Assembly (NCBI RefSeq): GCF_014216315.1
Contig: NZ_CP045702.1
Location: 930,001-994,000 of the forward strand
Reading direction: 5' to 3'
Origin: Streptomyces finlayi
GTDB taxonomy: Bacteria > Actinomycetota > Actinomycetes > Streptomycetales > Streptomycetaceae
DNA length: 64,000 bases
Made by a program: the position numbers and the translations under genes. Position 1 is the first letter of the stretch, and each line of letters begins with the position of its first letter. Shown here one piece after another: positions 50,943 to 60,380 of this stretch. The notes below the pieces were generated by a model. It made no database searches and had not been told where the DNA came from. It saw nothing but the letters and a program-made list of their open reading frames with translations.

Positions 50943-51177
50943 AGGGGCGGCCGGTCCTCGACCGGTTTCGTTCATCTGTCGTTCACGCGGCGTGTGACCC
51001 AGTACACAAGCCAGGATCCGGCCAGTGCAGTCACCGAAACCATGAAGGAGTTGGCTGGTCTCCTCCCTGGTCTTGTAGATTCGAACGAATGGTGCGGTTC
51101 AGCAACCTCACCGCACCTCACAGGTATCCCCCGCACCTGTTCCCCCCGCACCAACGAAAAAGATCGGCGGCAACGAG

Positions 51178-52956
51178 ATGCGGCTGCGCGCACTGCTGGA
51201 CACCGACGCGCTGGGCCTGCGGCTGCTCGGCGGAGACGACGAGCTGGACCGCACGGTCCGCGGGGTCATGACGACCGACCTCCGCGACCCCAGCCGCTAC
51301 CTCTCCGGCGGTGAACTGGTGCTCACGGGGCTGGCCTGGCGCCGTGACGCGACGGACTCCGAGCCGTTCGTCCGGATCCTGGCGGGTGCCGGGGTCGCCG
51401 GACTCGCGGCGGGCGAGGCGGAACTCGGCGACATCCCCGTCGATCTGATCGAGGCGTGCCGGCACCACCGCCTTCCACTCTTCGCCGTGAACGAGACCGT
51501 GGCATTTGCAACGATCACCGAGCACGTGGTGCGCCAGGTCTCCGGCGAGCGGGCCGGCGACCTCGCCGCGGTCGTGGACCGCCACCGCAGACTGATGACG
51601 TCGGGGCCGACGGGCGGCGGCCCCGAGGTCGTCCTCGACCTGCTCACCTCCGACCTGGACCTTCGCGCGTGGGTGCTCTCCCCCACCGGCCGCCGGATCG
51701 CCGGGGCGGGCGAGTCCCTGCCGGGCCCCGTCGGCGCCTCGCTGGCCGGACACCATCTCGCCGCCACCCGCACCGGCCGCCGGGGTCCCCATCGGACGAC
51801 GGTGGACGGTACGACGTATTCGCTGTTCCCGATCCGGAACACCGGGCGGGGCGCGGTCCCGCCCTCACGCGATGTGCGCGAGTCGGTGCTCGCCGACTGG
51901 CTGCTCGCGGTCGAGGCCGACGCGGCCGACTGGCCGGCCGCCCGCCTCGACCTGCTCCAGGGCGTCACCCAGCTGATCGCGGTCGAACGGGACCGGCGCG
52001 ACGCGGCCCGCACGGTACGCCGCAGGCTGGCCCAGGAGGTCCTCGAACTGGTGCAGGCGGGCGCCGCTCCCACCGAGATCGCGGCCAGACTGCGGGTCGC
52101 CGCCCCGGTGCTCCTTCCGGGTCTCGGCACGGCTCCGCACTGGCAGGTCGTCGTCGCCCGGGTCGAATGGGCCGAGGACGGCACGGCAGGCACGGGTACG
52201 GGCGCGGCGGGTACGGGCACGGCGGGTACGGGCACGGCGCAGGACATCGCGGGCGGCCCGGTGGCCCAGGCACTGCTGGAGGAGATCCTGGTCGACCCCG
52301 CGGTGACGGGCCCCGACACGGCCGACCGGATCGCGGTCGCACACATGGGCGAGGAGGCCATCGCCCTCGTACCGCTGCCGGCGATGCCCGCGCACGGCGC
52401 CGATGCGGCCACTGCCGACGCCTCCGGGGCCGGACCGGCGGCCCTCAAGCAGCAGGATCCCGCGCTGCACGCCGACATTCTGCTCGCCGCCGTCCGTGAA
52501 CCGCTCGCCGCCGGTCTCGCCGACGACGGCCGGCTGACACTCGGTGTCAGCGCGGCCGTGCATTCCGCCGAGGGGCTGCGCGGCGCACTGGAGGAGGCGC
52601 GGCACGCCCGCCGGGTCGCCGCGGCCCGTCCGGGCCGGGTCTGCGCGGCCGGGCACCACGAGCTCGCCTCACACGTCCTGCTGCTGCCCTTCGTCCCGGA
52701 CGACGTCCGCAGGGCGTTCACGGCGCGGCTGCTGGACCCGCTGCGCGACTACGACTCACGCCACCGCGCGGAGCTGATTCCGACCCTGGAAGCGTTCCTG
52801 GACTGCGACGGTTCGTGGACCCGCTGTGCGGCCCGGCTGCACCTGCACGTCAACACACTGCGCTACCGCGTCGGGCGGATCGAGCAGTTGACGGGGCGTG
52901 ACCTTTCGCGCCTCGAGGACAAGCTCGATTTCTTCCTCGCCCTGCGTATGAGCTGA
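51178..52956 (+). CDS. pucR: PucR-family purine catabolism regulator
   Basis: A 592-residue regulator. The N-terminal PucR domain (about 1-125) includes GVMTTDLRDPSRYLSGGELVLTG and FAVNETVAFATITEHV. A GGDEF-like middle and a C-terminal HTH_30 domain follow (ELIPTLEAFLDCDGSWTRCAARLHLHVNTLRYRVGRIEQLTG). A low-complexity run, GTAGTGTGAAGTGTAGTGTA, is inserted at about residues 339-358, coded by near-repeats of 15 bases. It is divergent from the xanthine dehydrogenase operon, so direct control of that operon is likely. Confidence 0.9.
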   Translation: MRLRALLDTDALGLRLLGGDDELDRTVRGVMTTDLRDPSRYLSGGELVLTGLAWRRDATDSEPFVRILAGAGVAGLAAGEAELGDIPVDLIEACRHHRLPLFAVNETVAFATITEHVVRQVSGERAGDLAAVVDRHRRLMTSGPTGGGPEVVLDLLTSDLDLRAWVLSPTGRRIAGAGESLPGPVGASLAGHHLAATRTGRRGPHRTTVDGTTYSLFPIRNTGRGAVPPSRDVRESVLADWLLAVEADAADWPAARLDLLQGVTQLIAVERDRRDAARTVRRRLAQEVLELVQAGAAPTEIAARLRVAAPVLLPGLGTAPHWQVVVARVEWAEDGTAGTGTGAAGTGTAGTGTAQDIAGGPVAQALLEEILVDPAVTGPDTADRIAVAHMGEEAIALVPLPAMPAHGADAATADASGAGPAALKQQDPALHADILLAAVREPLAAGLADDGRLTLGVSAAVHSAEGLRGALEEARHARRVAAARPGRVCAAGHHELASHVLLLPFVPDDVRRAFTARLLDPLRDYDSRHRAELIPTLEAFLDCDGSWTRCAARLHLHVNTLRYRVGRIEQLTGRDLSRLEDKLDFFLALRMS

Positions 52957-53104
52957 CCCCCGGGGGGCCGGGCGGCGGCACGGCGTTCCGGCCGATTGTG
53001 AAATCTTTCACCTGACATTGCCCGGACCCCTTGGCCCGGCGTGCCATTCCGTGCTGAGATGCGCCCAGACTCAACAGCTCGACGGCGTGCTCGGGGAGGG
53101 CAAT

Positions 53105-53932
53105 GTGGCGCATACCGCCATGTCTGGTTCCGGAACGACAGCAGATGACGATCCGCCGCTCCAGACAGCGGTATGGCGACTGCGCTCGCGCGCCTGCTGG
53201 ACGGACGCGGCCGCTCTGCTCGCACCACACGCGGCCACCGATCCGGCTGCCGCGCTCCAGCGCACCGCACTGCTGACCGAGCGGTGTCTGTACACCGCGA
53301 AGGGCTGGACGGACGCCGAGGACGCGCTCCGCAACGCCGAGGCCCTGGCCCACGACGACGCCGAGCGGGGGGCCGCCGCCTGCGAGCGTGGCCACCTGGC
53401 CTACGCGTCGACGCTCCTCGGGGTACGGGACCGGGCCGACGAGGCGAGCGTGGCCCTGAGCCGGGCCGCCGCCCTGCTCTCCCCCGCGGCTGCCGGACGG
53501 CCGCTGCTGGACTTCCGCCGGGGCCTGATCGCGCAGAACATCGCCGATTCGCCGCAGTCCGCCCGCGCCGCGTACCGCAGGGCGCACGCGGGTGCCACGG
53601 CCCAGGAGGACGAGCTGCTGCTCTCCTTCACCTGGCGCCATCTCGCCTCGCTCGCCCTGCGCGAGGGTGAGCTGGCCGAGGCGCGGCACGGTTTCACGGA
53701 GTCGCTGCGGATCAGGGAGGAGCTGGGCTACCTCGTCGGTACGGCTCCCGCGCTGATGTCCCTCGCAGACGCCGAACCGGAGCCTCAGGCGGCCCGGCTG
53801 CGGGCCGAGGCGGGACGGCTGTTCCGGCTGCTGGGCGGCGTACCCACCTGGCTGGCCCCGCAGCTGGAACCGGCGCTGCCGCAGCAGGCCCGTCCGCTCG
53901 GCGACGCGGCGGGGGCCTGGCGGGTCAGATGA
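53105..53932 (+). CDS. Tetratricopeptide-like helical protein
   Basis: A 275-residue alanine-rich protein of helical repeats: LLTERCLYTAKGWTDAEDALRNAEALA, CERGHLAYASTLLGVRDRADEASVALSRAAALL, and SFTWRHLASLALREGELAEARHGFTESLRIREELG. These resemble TPR units, so a protein-binding role is likely. The GTG at 53105 follows GGGGAGGG. It is plus-strand, convergent with the GntR gene. Confidence 0.72.
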   Translation: MAHTAMSGSGTTADDDPPLQTAVWRLRSRACWTDAAALLAPHAATDPAAALQRTALLTERCLYTAKGWTDAEDALRNAEALAHDDAERGAAACERGHLAYASTLLGVRDRADEASVALSRAAALLSPAAAGRPLLDFRRGLIAQNIADSPQSARAAYRRAHAGATAQEDELLLSFTWRHLASLALREGELAEARHGFTESLRIREELGYLVGTAPALMSLADAEPEPQAARLRAEAGRLFRLLGGVPTWLAPQLEPALPQQARPLGDAAGAWRVR

Positions 53933-53941
53933 CCGCGCCGG

Positions 53942-54697
53942 TCAGCTCTCCGCGCCGGTGAAGTGTTCCCGCACGAGCGACTGCACGACGTCGAGGTTCC
54001 GGGCGATCAGCGCGTCGAGCAGCGCCGTGTGCTCCACGGCGTCGGCGAGCAGGTCGGCGCGGCGGGTGGCGGGGTTGCTGACGAGTGGCCACTGGGACCT
54101 TCGGTGCAGGTCGTCGGCGACCTGCACCAGCTGGTGGTTCCCGGCGAGCGACAGGACGGCCTGGTGGAAGGCCCGGTCGCTCTCCGCGTAGCTCGCGCGG
54201 TCACCGACGGCGGCTGCCGCGACCGTGGCGTCGGCCAGCGGGCGCAGCGCCGTCCAGTGGCCGGTGGGGACGGTACGGGCGAGCCTGAGCATGACGGGAA
54301 CCTCGATCAGGGCCCGCACCTCGGCCAGCTCGGCCAGTTCGCGCGGCCCGCGCTCGCTGACCCGGAAGCCCCTGTTCGGTACGACCTCGACGGCGCCCTC
54401 GGTGGCCAGCCGCTGCATCGCCTCGCGCACCGGCGTCGCGGAGACACCGAACCGGGCACCGAGCGCCGGGGCGGAGTAAACCTGGCCGGGGGCGAGCTCC
54501 CCGTCGACGAGAGCGGCCCGCAGCGCGTCGAGGATCTGGCCGCGCACCGAGTGCCGCTGGACCGTACGGGGGGCGGGTGGCTCACTGTGGGTGTGCTCTC
54601 CACGGGCCTGTTCGTGCACCCTCGCCGACGGGACCCCCGGGGGTGTGGTGCCCGCGTACGACAGCCATGAGTCCTCACGCGCACTGCCCTGCTCCAC
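53942..54697 (-). CDS. GntR/FadR-family regulator
   Basis: A 251-residue repressor-type protein. The winged helix (VRGQILDALRAALVDGELAPGQVYSAPALGARFGVSATPVREAMQRLATEGAVEVVPNRGFRV, about residues 51-113) precedes an FCD effector domain with metal ligands suggested by DRAFHQAVLSLAGN and AVEHTALLDAL. It is similar in layout to the GntR protein at 60.9 kb. The target is unknown. Confidence 0.85.
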   Translation of the reverse strand: MEQGSAREDSWLSYAGTTPPGVPSARVHEQARGEHTHSEPPAPRTVQRHSVRGQILDALRAALVDGELAPGQVYSAPALGARFGVSATPVREAMQRLATEGAVEVVPNRGFRVSERGPRELAELAEVRALIEVPVMLRLARTVPTGHWTALRPLADATVAAAAVGDRASYAESDRAFHQAVLSLAGNHQLVQVADDLHRRSQWPLVSNPATRRADLLADAVEHTALLDALIARNLDVVQSLVREHFTGAES

Positions 54698-54796
54698 CGG
54701 ACCTCCTCGGCCTGCCGTGGGCTCGGCTCACGTGCGCCATGCCCGGTGTGCACGATAGGCGGAGGAAGCCCCGGTTCACACATCGATCAGGTCGGG

Positions 54797-54815
54797 TAAG
54801 GTAAGGCTAACCTTT
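54797..54815. promoter_or_regulatory. Iron box (DmdR/IdeR type) upstream of fhuF-like gene
   Basis: TAAGGTAAGGCTAACCTTT matches the known 19-bp consensus TTAGGTTAGGCTAACCTAA at 15 positions. It lies 28 bp before the ATG, so iron repression of the gene is very likely. Confidence 0.8.
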
Positions 54816-54842
54816 AGACGATCTCGATTCGGTGGTCCCTGC

Positions 54843-55691
54843 ATGACCTTCACCACGCTGTTCACCGGCACTGCGGCATCCTCCGTGGCCGCTGCGTACG
54901 CACGCCTGGCCGAGGTCTTTCCCGGCCTGCGTGCCGAGGTGCTCGCGGAGGACGCCGCGGCGCCCTCCGGCACCGGCTGGGTGGGCGCGGCGGAGCTCGC
55001 CGGGGGCGGCGCCGCCCTGGACGCCTTCCTCGCGTGGGACAACGCGCAGGTGCTCCGGGACTACGGACAGCAGGCGCGCCCGGACGTGGTGGCCAGCTTC
55101 GGACTGCACCGCTACGCGTGGCCGGCCTGTCTGCTGGTGACCGTGCCGTGGTTCCTGCACCGCAGGGTGCCGCGCGTCCCCGTCGAGGACGTCGCCTTCC
55201 AGCGCGCGCTGGGGCACCTGACCGTCCGGGTGAGGGAGTTCGCCTGTCTGCCGGACGACCCCGCGGCCTCGCTGCCCGGCGCCCGGGTCGTCCCCGACGA
55301 GGCGGCGCTGCGTGCCGAGGTGCTGGACGCCGTGGCTGACCACCTGGGCCCGGTGCTGGACGGCTTCGGGCCGCGCATGCGGCGTGGCAGGCGGGCCCTG
55401 TGGGGCATGGCGACGGACGAGGTCGTCGAGGGGCTCTGGTACATCGCGCATCTGCTGGGCGAGGAGCGCCGGGCGATGGCGGAGCTGGAGCTGCTCCTGC
55501 CGGGCACCACCAAGCCGTACGTGGGCACCGCGGGGTTCCGTGAACTGACCGGCCCGCAGGGCGAATCACTGCCGACCCGCGACCGGGCGAGCTGCTGCCT
55601 CTTCTACACACTGCGCCCCGAGGACACCTGCGTCACCTGTCCCCGGACGTGCGATGCCGACCGGGTACGGAAGCTGACGCCCGCATCCTGA
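54843..55691 (+). CDS. FhuF-like ferric siderophore reductase
   Basis: A 282-residue protein ending in a cysteine cluster, SCCLFYTLRPEDTCVTCPRTC (about residues 257-277), the unusual [2Fe-2S] pattern C-C-x10-C-x2-C of FhuF-type reductases. Its body has RYAWPACLLVTVPWFL and the WGMATDEVVEGLWYIAHLLG helix. It would release iron from ferric siderophores inside the cell. The iron box upstream supports this. Confidence 0.85.
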   Translation: MTFTTLFTGTAASSVAAAYARLAEVFPGLRAEVLAEDAAAPSGTGWVGAAELAGGGAALDAFLAWDNAQVLRDYGQQARPDVVASFGLHRYAWPACLLVTVPWFLHRRVPRVPVEDVAFQRALGHLTVRVREFACLPDDPAASLPGARVVPDEAALRAEVLDAVADHLGPVLDGFGPRMRRGRRALWGMATDEVVEGLWYIAHLLGEERRAMAELELLLPGTTKPYVGTAGFRELTGPQGESLPTRDRASCCLFYTLRPEDTCVTCPRTCDADRVRKLTPAS

Positions 55692-55882
55692 TCCACACTC
55701 CCGTCCCGGTGACTCACCTTCGAACGTGACTACGCTTCTCCGTAAGGCCGTTCGAGAACATTCCGCTCATCCGTATGCCTCGCCACCCCAATGGCGTTCT
55801 CTTACCCCGAAACCGCCTGAGCCGGGCGGTGTTTCCGTCACGATGGCGCCCGAAACGCCCTACGCGACGCAAGGGACCGCGC

Positions 55883-56992
55883 ATGAGACTGACCGACATA
55901 TCGCTTGACTGGCTGCTTCCGGGCGCCGTACTGCTCGTGGGGGTCATGGCGGCAGTGACGGTGGTCGCACGCGGCAAGCGCGCCGCCGGCAAAGCATCGG
56001 CCGACGACAACTGGGAACGCAGCGAGGACCGCCGCCGGCGCAAGGAGGCGCTCTACGCCACCGCCTCGTACGTGCTGCTGTTCTGCTGTGCCGCGGTCGC
56101 CGCCGCACTCTCCTTCCACGGGCTCGTCGGCTTCGGCCGGCAAAACCTCAGCCTCTCCGGAGGCTGGGAGTATCTGGTCCCGTTCGGCCTCGACGGGGCC
56201 GCGATGTTCTGTTCGGTGCTGGCGGTACGAGAGGCCAGCCACGGCGACGCGGCACTCGGCTCCCGGCTGCTGGTGTGGACGTTCGCCGGCGCCGCCGCCT
56301 GGTTCAACTGGGTGCACGCGCCGCGTGGCATGGACCACGCGGGGGCCCCGCACTTCTTCGCGGGCATGTCGCTCTCGGCCGCGGTGCTCTTCGACCGGGC
56401 GCTGAAGCAGACCCGCAGGGCCGCCCTGCGCGAACAGGGCCTGGTGCCACGCCCGTTGCCCCAGATCCGGATCGTACGGTGGCTGCGGGCGCCCAGGGAG
56501 ACCTTCGGCGCCTGGTCGCTGATGCTCCTCGAAGGCGTACGCACCCTGGACGAGGCGGTCGACGAGGTCCGCGAGGACCGACGGGAGAAGGAGCAGGACC
56601 GGCTCCGCAGAAGAGGCCAGGAGAAGCTGGACCGGGCCCACATCAAGGCCCTGAACCGGCAGAGCCGGGCCTGGGGGCGAGGCGGTCGCGGCGGACAGCA
56701 GGACGTACCCGCCCTCGTGCCACCCCAGGGCGCCGCAGCCCAGGGCGTCGCGGAGCCCGCCATAACAGAGCCGGGACAGCTGCCCCTGCGGCCCCGGCCA
56801 TCCCTGGAAGCCGTGACCGGCGCGAGCTCCAAGGGAGCGCAGAACTCCACGATTTCTCCGATCCCCCCGGCGCCGGCCGCGATCGGTGACCCCAGGACCA
56901 TCGACCTCACCGCCGAGGACGACACCCAGACCCTGCCCCGGCTCGACTCGCTGGAGCAGAAACTCAAGGACCTGGAGCAGCAGTTCGGCTGA
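55883..56992 (+). CDS. DUF2637 membrane protein
   Basis: A 369-residue protein with an N-terminal membrane segment (WLLPGAVLLVGVMAAVTVVA), then about three more (LYATASYVLLFCCAAVAAALSFHG; YLVPFGLDGAAMFCSVLAV; LLVWTFAGAAAWFNWVHAP). A long, charged cytoplasmic tail with a coiled-coil-like repeat follows (EVREDRREKEQDRLRRRGQEKL). This domain occurs in plasmid spread proteins (SpdB) and in chromosomal copies of unknown role. No plasmid genes surround it. Confidence 0.82.
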   Translation: MRLTDISLDWLLPGAVLLVGVMAAVTVVARGKRAAGKASADDNWERSEDRRRRKEALYATASYVLLFCCAAVAAALSFHGLVGFGRQNLSLSGGWEYLVPFGLDGAAMFCSVLAVREASHGDAALGSRLLVWTFAGAAAWFNWVHAPRGMDHAGAPHFFAGMSLSAAVLFDRALKQTRRAALREQGLVPRPLPQIRIVRWLRAPRETFGAWSLMLLEGVRTLDEAVDEVREDRREKEQDRLRRRGQEKLDRAHIKALNRQSRAWGRGGRGGQQDVPALVPPQGAAAQGVAEPAITEPGQLPLRPRPSLEAVTGASSKGAQNSTISPIPPAPAAIGDPRTIDLTAEDDTQTLPRLDSLEQKLKDLEQQFG

Positions 56993-57037
56993 GCACGTCC
57001 CGGTGGGAGGCCGTGTCAGGGCCTCCCGCTGAGCGGT

Positions 57038-57451
57038 TCACGCGGTCGCGTTCACACCGTTCAGCTCGAACCAGACCACCTTGCCCAGCATCTGCGCCGT
57101 GACACCCCAGGCGTCCGCCAGGCTCCGAACCAGGATCAGACCCCTGCCGTGCGTACCGTCGTCGGCGTTCGGTACGTACGGCTTGGGTGCTGCCCCGGAC
57201 ATGAAGTCCCGCACCTCCACGCGCACTTTCTCCGGCCCCGCTGTCACGGTCACGACAGCGCCGTGGCGCGTATGGATCAGCGCGTTCGTCACGACTTCAC
57301 TCAGCAGCAGCTCCGCCACCTCGGCCGCCTCTGGCTCGGACCGGCAGCGCAGGAAATCCCGCAGCGCCCGCCGCACTTCCCCCACCCCTGACAGGTCGGC
57401 GTGCCCCAGTCTGCGACGCAACTGGACCGACCGGCTCCCTCGATGACTCAT
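57038..57451 (-). CDS. HATPase_c anti-sigma factor-like kinase
   Basis: A 137-residue ATP-binding protein of the RsbW/SpoIIAB group. The N box is LLLSEVVTNALIHTRHGAVV, and GTHGRGLILVRSLADAWGV is the G-box region. Such single-domain proteins are very numerous in Streptomyces and act as sigma-factor or partner-switch regulators. The ATG at 57451 gives the most common N-terminus. Confidence 0.85.
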   Translation of the reverse strand: MSHRGSRSVQLRRRLGHADLSGVGEVRRALRDFLRCRSEPEAAEVAELLLSEVVTNALIHTRHGAVVTVTAGPEKVRVEVRDFMSGAAPKPYVPNADDGTHGRGLILVRSLADAWGVTAQMLGKVVWFELNGVNATA

Positions 57452-57688
57452 CGTTTCCCCCGCCCGCACAGTGAATCGACCTCCTTCGTTCCACAACCCT
57501 CGAACACCTTCCCGGGATGCATGCCCCGCAGGCGGACACTCACGCTTTCCGACCCGTCACCATGTGAACGGCGCGCGTCCGCGGGGCACAGGCGCACGAA
57601 CCACCCGGTCCGGATCCGCGCCGCAACACCCCACCTGCGGCGCGGATCCCCCGGCCCTGCGAGGAGGCCGGACTTGTACGCTCCACAC

Positions 57689-57940
57689 ATGACCGTGGTC
57701 TATGTGATCGAGGGGTCCAGGTGACCGGCCTGGAGCGGTTCTGGGAGGTGATCGGTGACGCCGTGAACGGCCCCGGGGGCTACTTCGGCCGCAACCTCGA
57801 CGCGTTCGCGGACTGCCTGAGCGGCGGAACGGGAACCCCGGACGACGGCGACTTCTCGCGGGCCGCGGCCCTACGCTCTTCGACCGGCTGTGGAGATCAT
57901 CAGGGAGCGCGCGGGCCCGGACACGCTGCGGCTGAACTGA
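57689..57940 (+). pseudogene. Barstar-family relic with frameshifts
   Basis: The barstar pattern is broken across frames: MTVVYVIEGSR then, after loss of one G, VTGLERFWEVIGDAVN and GPGGYFGRNLDAFADCLSGG. Then come PTLFDRL and VEIIRERAGPDTLRLN to a final stop. At least two one-base deletions and an internal gap are needed. It was an RNase inhibitor-like gene, and no barnase partner is nearby. Confidence 0.75.
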
Positions 57941-57968
57941 CCCGAGCGCGGGCCGGGTCAGTTCAGCC
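57930..57968. terminator. Bidirectional terminator after the barstar relic
   Basis: A perfect 14-bp stem, GGCTGAACTGACCC with its complement, around an 11-base loop, between the relic and the convergent collagenase gene. Confidence 0.8.
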
Positions 57969-57977
57969 CCGGAGGGT

Positions 57978-60380
57978 TCAGTACCTGGTGGAGACGCTCA
58001 CGCCACCGAAGCCCTGGGCGGCGTGCAGGCTGATGTAGTGGGCACCCGCCTTCGGATTCAGCACGGTCAGGGTGTGTGCGTTCCCGGCGCCGGTCGCCCG
58101 GGACGTGTAGCTGGACACCATCGCCCAGCTGTTGGTGTTGTAGTAGAGGTCGGCGTCGCCCGTACCGCCCGCGGTGGTGATCTTGAGCTCGGTCGTGCCC
58201 GCCGGAACATAGAGGTACAGATAGGCGTAGTTGCCGGTGGTCGCCGTCAGACCGCTGCGCTTGCAGTCCTTGTCCAGCTGCCTGGTGTCGTGGGCCGTGC
58301 ACTCCGGTCCCTGATCCGGGGGCGGAGTGCCGGTGCTGCCGCAGTCCCCTGCCCCACAGGCGGTCAGCCAGGAGTTCCAGTCGGCGTCGTAACGGTTGCC
58401 TATGGTGGAGGTGAGCAGGGTGCGGGCGGCGTTCCAGTCGCCGCTGCGGTAGAACCCGAGCAGCCTGTCGATGTCCGGGCGGTGCGACTGAAGCATGTAG
58501 CGGACCGCCAGGTATCCCCAGCTGTAGATCCGCGTCTGGTCGGCGTTCTCGTAGGTGGTGTCGAAGAGGGTGCGCAGGGTGTAGGTGCGCTTCGCGGCCT
58601 GTGCAATTGCGGCGTCATAGGTGACCTTGCGGTACGAGTACGAGACGTACTCCGCGAAGCCCTCGACCCACCAGATGGTCGGCGTGGTGAGGCCGGCCCC
58701 GAAGTCCCCGTACATGTTGAAGCGGCCGTCGAGGTAGTGCGTGTACTCGTGGTTGAGGTTCCAGATCTGGAACACGGGCCGGACCCACTCGGCCTCGTAG
58801 GCGATGAAGCGGGGCTGGTTGCCCGCGGCGGCAGGGTCTCCCTCCAGGTACATTCCGCCGTTGTTGGTGTCGATCCCGAAGATCGCTCCGGCGTAGGTCT
58901 GGTAGTCCGCGCTCGAGTCGAACACGACTACTTCGATGGTGCTGTTGCGGTCATCGCTGACCGGTCCGCCGTCCCTGGTGATGTCGTGGAAGTAGGCGTC
59001 CTGGTTGCGCAGGCTCGTGCAGCTGGCGGCGAGGTCGGTCGCCGACACGTCCTGCGCCCGGATACGGATGCTGTCGCTGCAGGCGTGATCGACGGGCAGG
59101 ACGGCACTCTTGAGTCGTGTGACCAGGTTGCAGGTGTCGTAGTACGCACAGTTGGCCCTGTCGTAGTTGTCCGTCATCTCGGCGACGCCGACCCAGAGCG
59201 GTGCCGTGCGGCCGGTGATGGAACTCTTCTTGAGCAGCGCCGCAGCCAGCGGCGCGGTCCTGTCGCGCAGTGACGACTCCTGGAGGAAGCGGGCGAGCTC
59301 CCGGCCCGCGTTGGAGGTCAGGTACGACTGTTTGGTACCCAGCAGGTCCAGATGAGCCGAGGCGAACTCGTGGAGGGCGCTCAACAGGCTGGGATCAGCT
59401 TCCACCGCTTGGACGAACTCGGGCAGCTGATGGCCGCGGAATGTCACCGTGTACACGTTGTTGATCGCGTTCAGCATGTACCAGGAGCTGTTGTACGAGG
59501 AGTTGTAGCCCGCCAGCAGCCGCTTGACCACGTACAGATACCGGGCGTTCTGCTCGGAGCTGTCGATCAGCGTGACGGCCTCGGCCAGTGTCTCCCCGTT
59601 GGCGTCGGTGACATCCGATGAGCGCGAGGAGGCGAAGAAGGCGTCCAGCCCGCCACGGATGGCGGCCTGAAGCGTGGGGCCGTAACTGCCCACGGTCGAC
59701 GGGTCGTAGTACTGAACGTAGTAGCCCGCCCTGAGGAAGAGCACCAGCTGTGGCATACCGGTACTGCTGTCACCCGGGTAGTACGCCGAGCCGTCGCGCA
59801 GGGCGCGGGCGATGGTGACCATCTGTGCCTCGCGAAAGGCGAGATAGCCGTCGTTGCCCTTCACGCCGAACAGGGTGTTGACACAGTCGGTGGTTGACGT
59901 CTTGACCTGCTGGACGAGAGCGCTGCCGGTTCGGCTGGTGAAGTCGGTGACATTGCACGCGGCAACGGCAGCGATTCCGGCTGACTTCGCCTTGGCCCGC
60001 GCCGCGGCCTTCATGGAGGGCGCCGGGTGGCTCGGGTCCGTACTGCCGGGCTGGTCGTAGTCCCGTTTGAGCGCGTCCTTCGACGCGGACAGGGGGCCTC
60101 GGTCCGCGGGCTTCAGGGGTGCACGATCGGCGTGGTCGGCCTCGTCGGCAGGCGCGGTGAGCGCCTCGGCGGCGGGACCACCCGGCCCCTGCGAAGGGAC
60201 CTCGGCCTTGATCTCGGCGCCGGCGCCGGCGCCGGCAATCGTCGCGGTGGCCGCCCCGGCCACGAGGGAGCGCGGCTCGGCTGCCTGGCTCGGCGCGGAC
60301 AGCAGCCCAACGCCCAGACAAGCTGCCAGAGCCACGGTGGACAGCCCGGTGAATCTCTGTCGAACCATTCGGTTCTTCAC
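57978..60380 (-). CDS. Secreted M9-family microbial collagenase
   Basis: An 800-residue zinc protease. The signal peptide is about residues 1-34 (VALAACLGVGLLSAPSQAA). The peptidase M9 N-terminal domain spans roughly 140-400. The zinc motif HEYTHYLD (about residues 544-551) and a third-ligand region, EGFAEYVSYSY, follow. A C-terminal PPC-type domain (YLYLYVPAGTTELKITTAGGTGDADLYYN) ends the protein. The GTG at 60380 has GGGAGGCGGAAC upstream. The prepro region is unusually rich in alanine, glycine and aspartate. Confidence 0.92.
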   Translation of the reverse strand: MKNRMVRQRFTGLSTVALAACLGVGLLSAPSQAAEPRSLVAGAATATIAGAGAGAEIKAEVPSQGPGGPAAEALTAPADEADHADRAPLKPADRGPLSASKDALKRDYDQPGSTDPSHPAPSMKAAARAKAKSAGIAAVAACNVTDFTSRTGSALVQQVKTSTTDCVNTLFGVKGNDGYLAFREAQMVTIARALRDGSAYYPGDSSTGMPQLVLFLRAGYYVQYYDPSTVGSYGPTLQAAIRGGLDAFFASSRSSDVTDANGETLAEAVTLIDSSEQNARYLYVVKRLLAGYNSSYNSSWYMLNAINNVYTVTFRGHQLPEFVQAVEADPSLLSALHEFASAHLDLLGTKQSYLTSNAGRELARFLQESSLRDRTAPLAAALLKKSSITGRTAPLWVGVAEMTDNYDRANCAYYDTCNLVTRLKSAVLPVDHACSDSIRIRAQDVSATDLAASCTSLRNQDAYFHDITRDGGPVSDDRNSTIEVVVFDSSADYQTYAGAIFGIDTNNGGMYLEGDPAAAGNQPRFIAYEAEWVRPVFQIWNLNHEYTHYLDGRFNMYGDFGAGLTTPTIWWVEGFAEYVSYSYRKVTYDAAIAQAAKRTYTLRTLFDTTYENADQTRIYSWGYLAVRYMLQSHRPDIDRLLGFYRSGDWNAARTLLTSTIGNRYDADWNSWLTACGAGDCGSTGTPPPDQGPECTAHDTRQLDKDCKRSGLTATTGNYAYLYLYVPAGTTELKITTAGGTGDADLYYNTNSWAMVSSYTSRATGAGNAHTLTVLNPKAGAHYISLHAAQGFGGVSVSTRY

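Noticed and set aside
51051..51081. A sigma70-type promoter for pucR (TTGGCT and TAGATT)
   Set aside because: The spacing of 19 bp and the poor hexamers are not convincing in this GC-rich genome.
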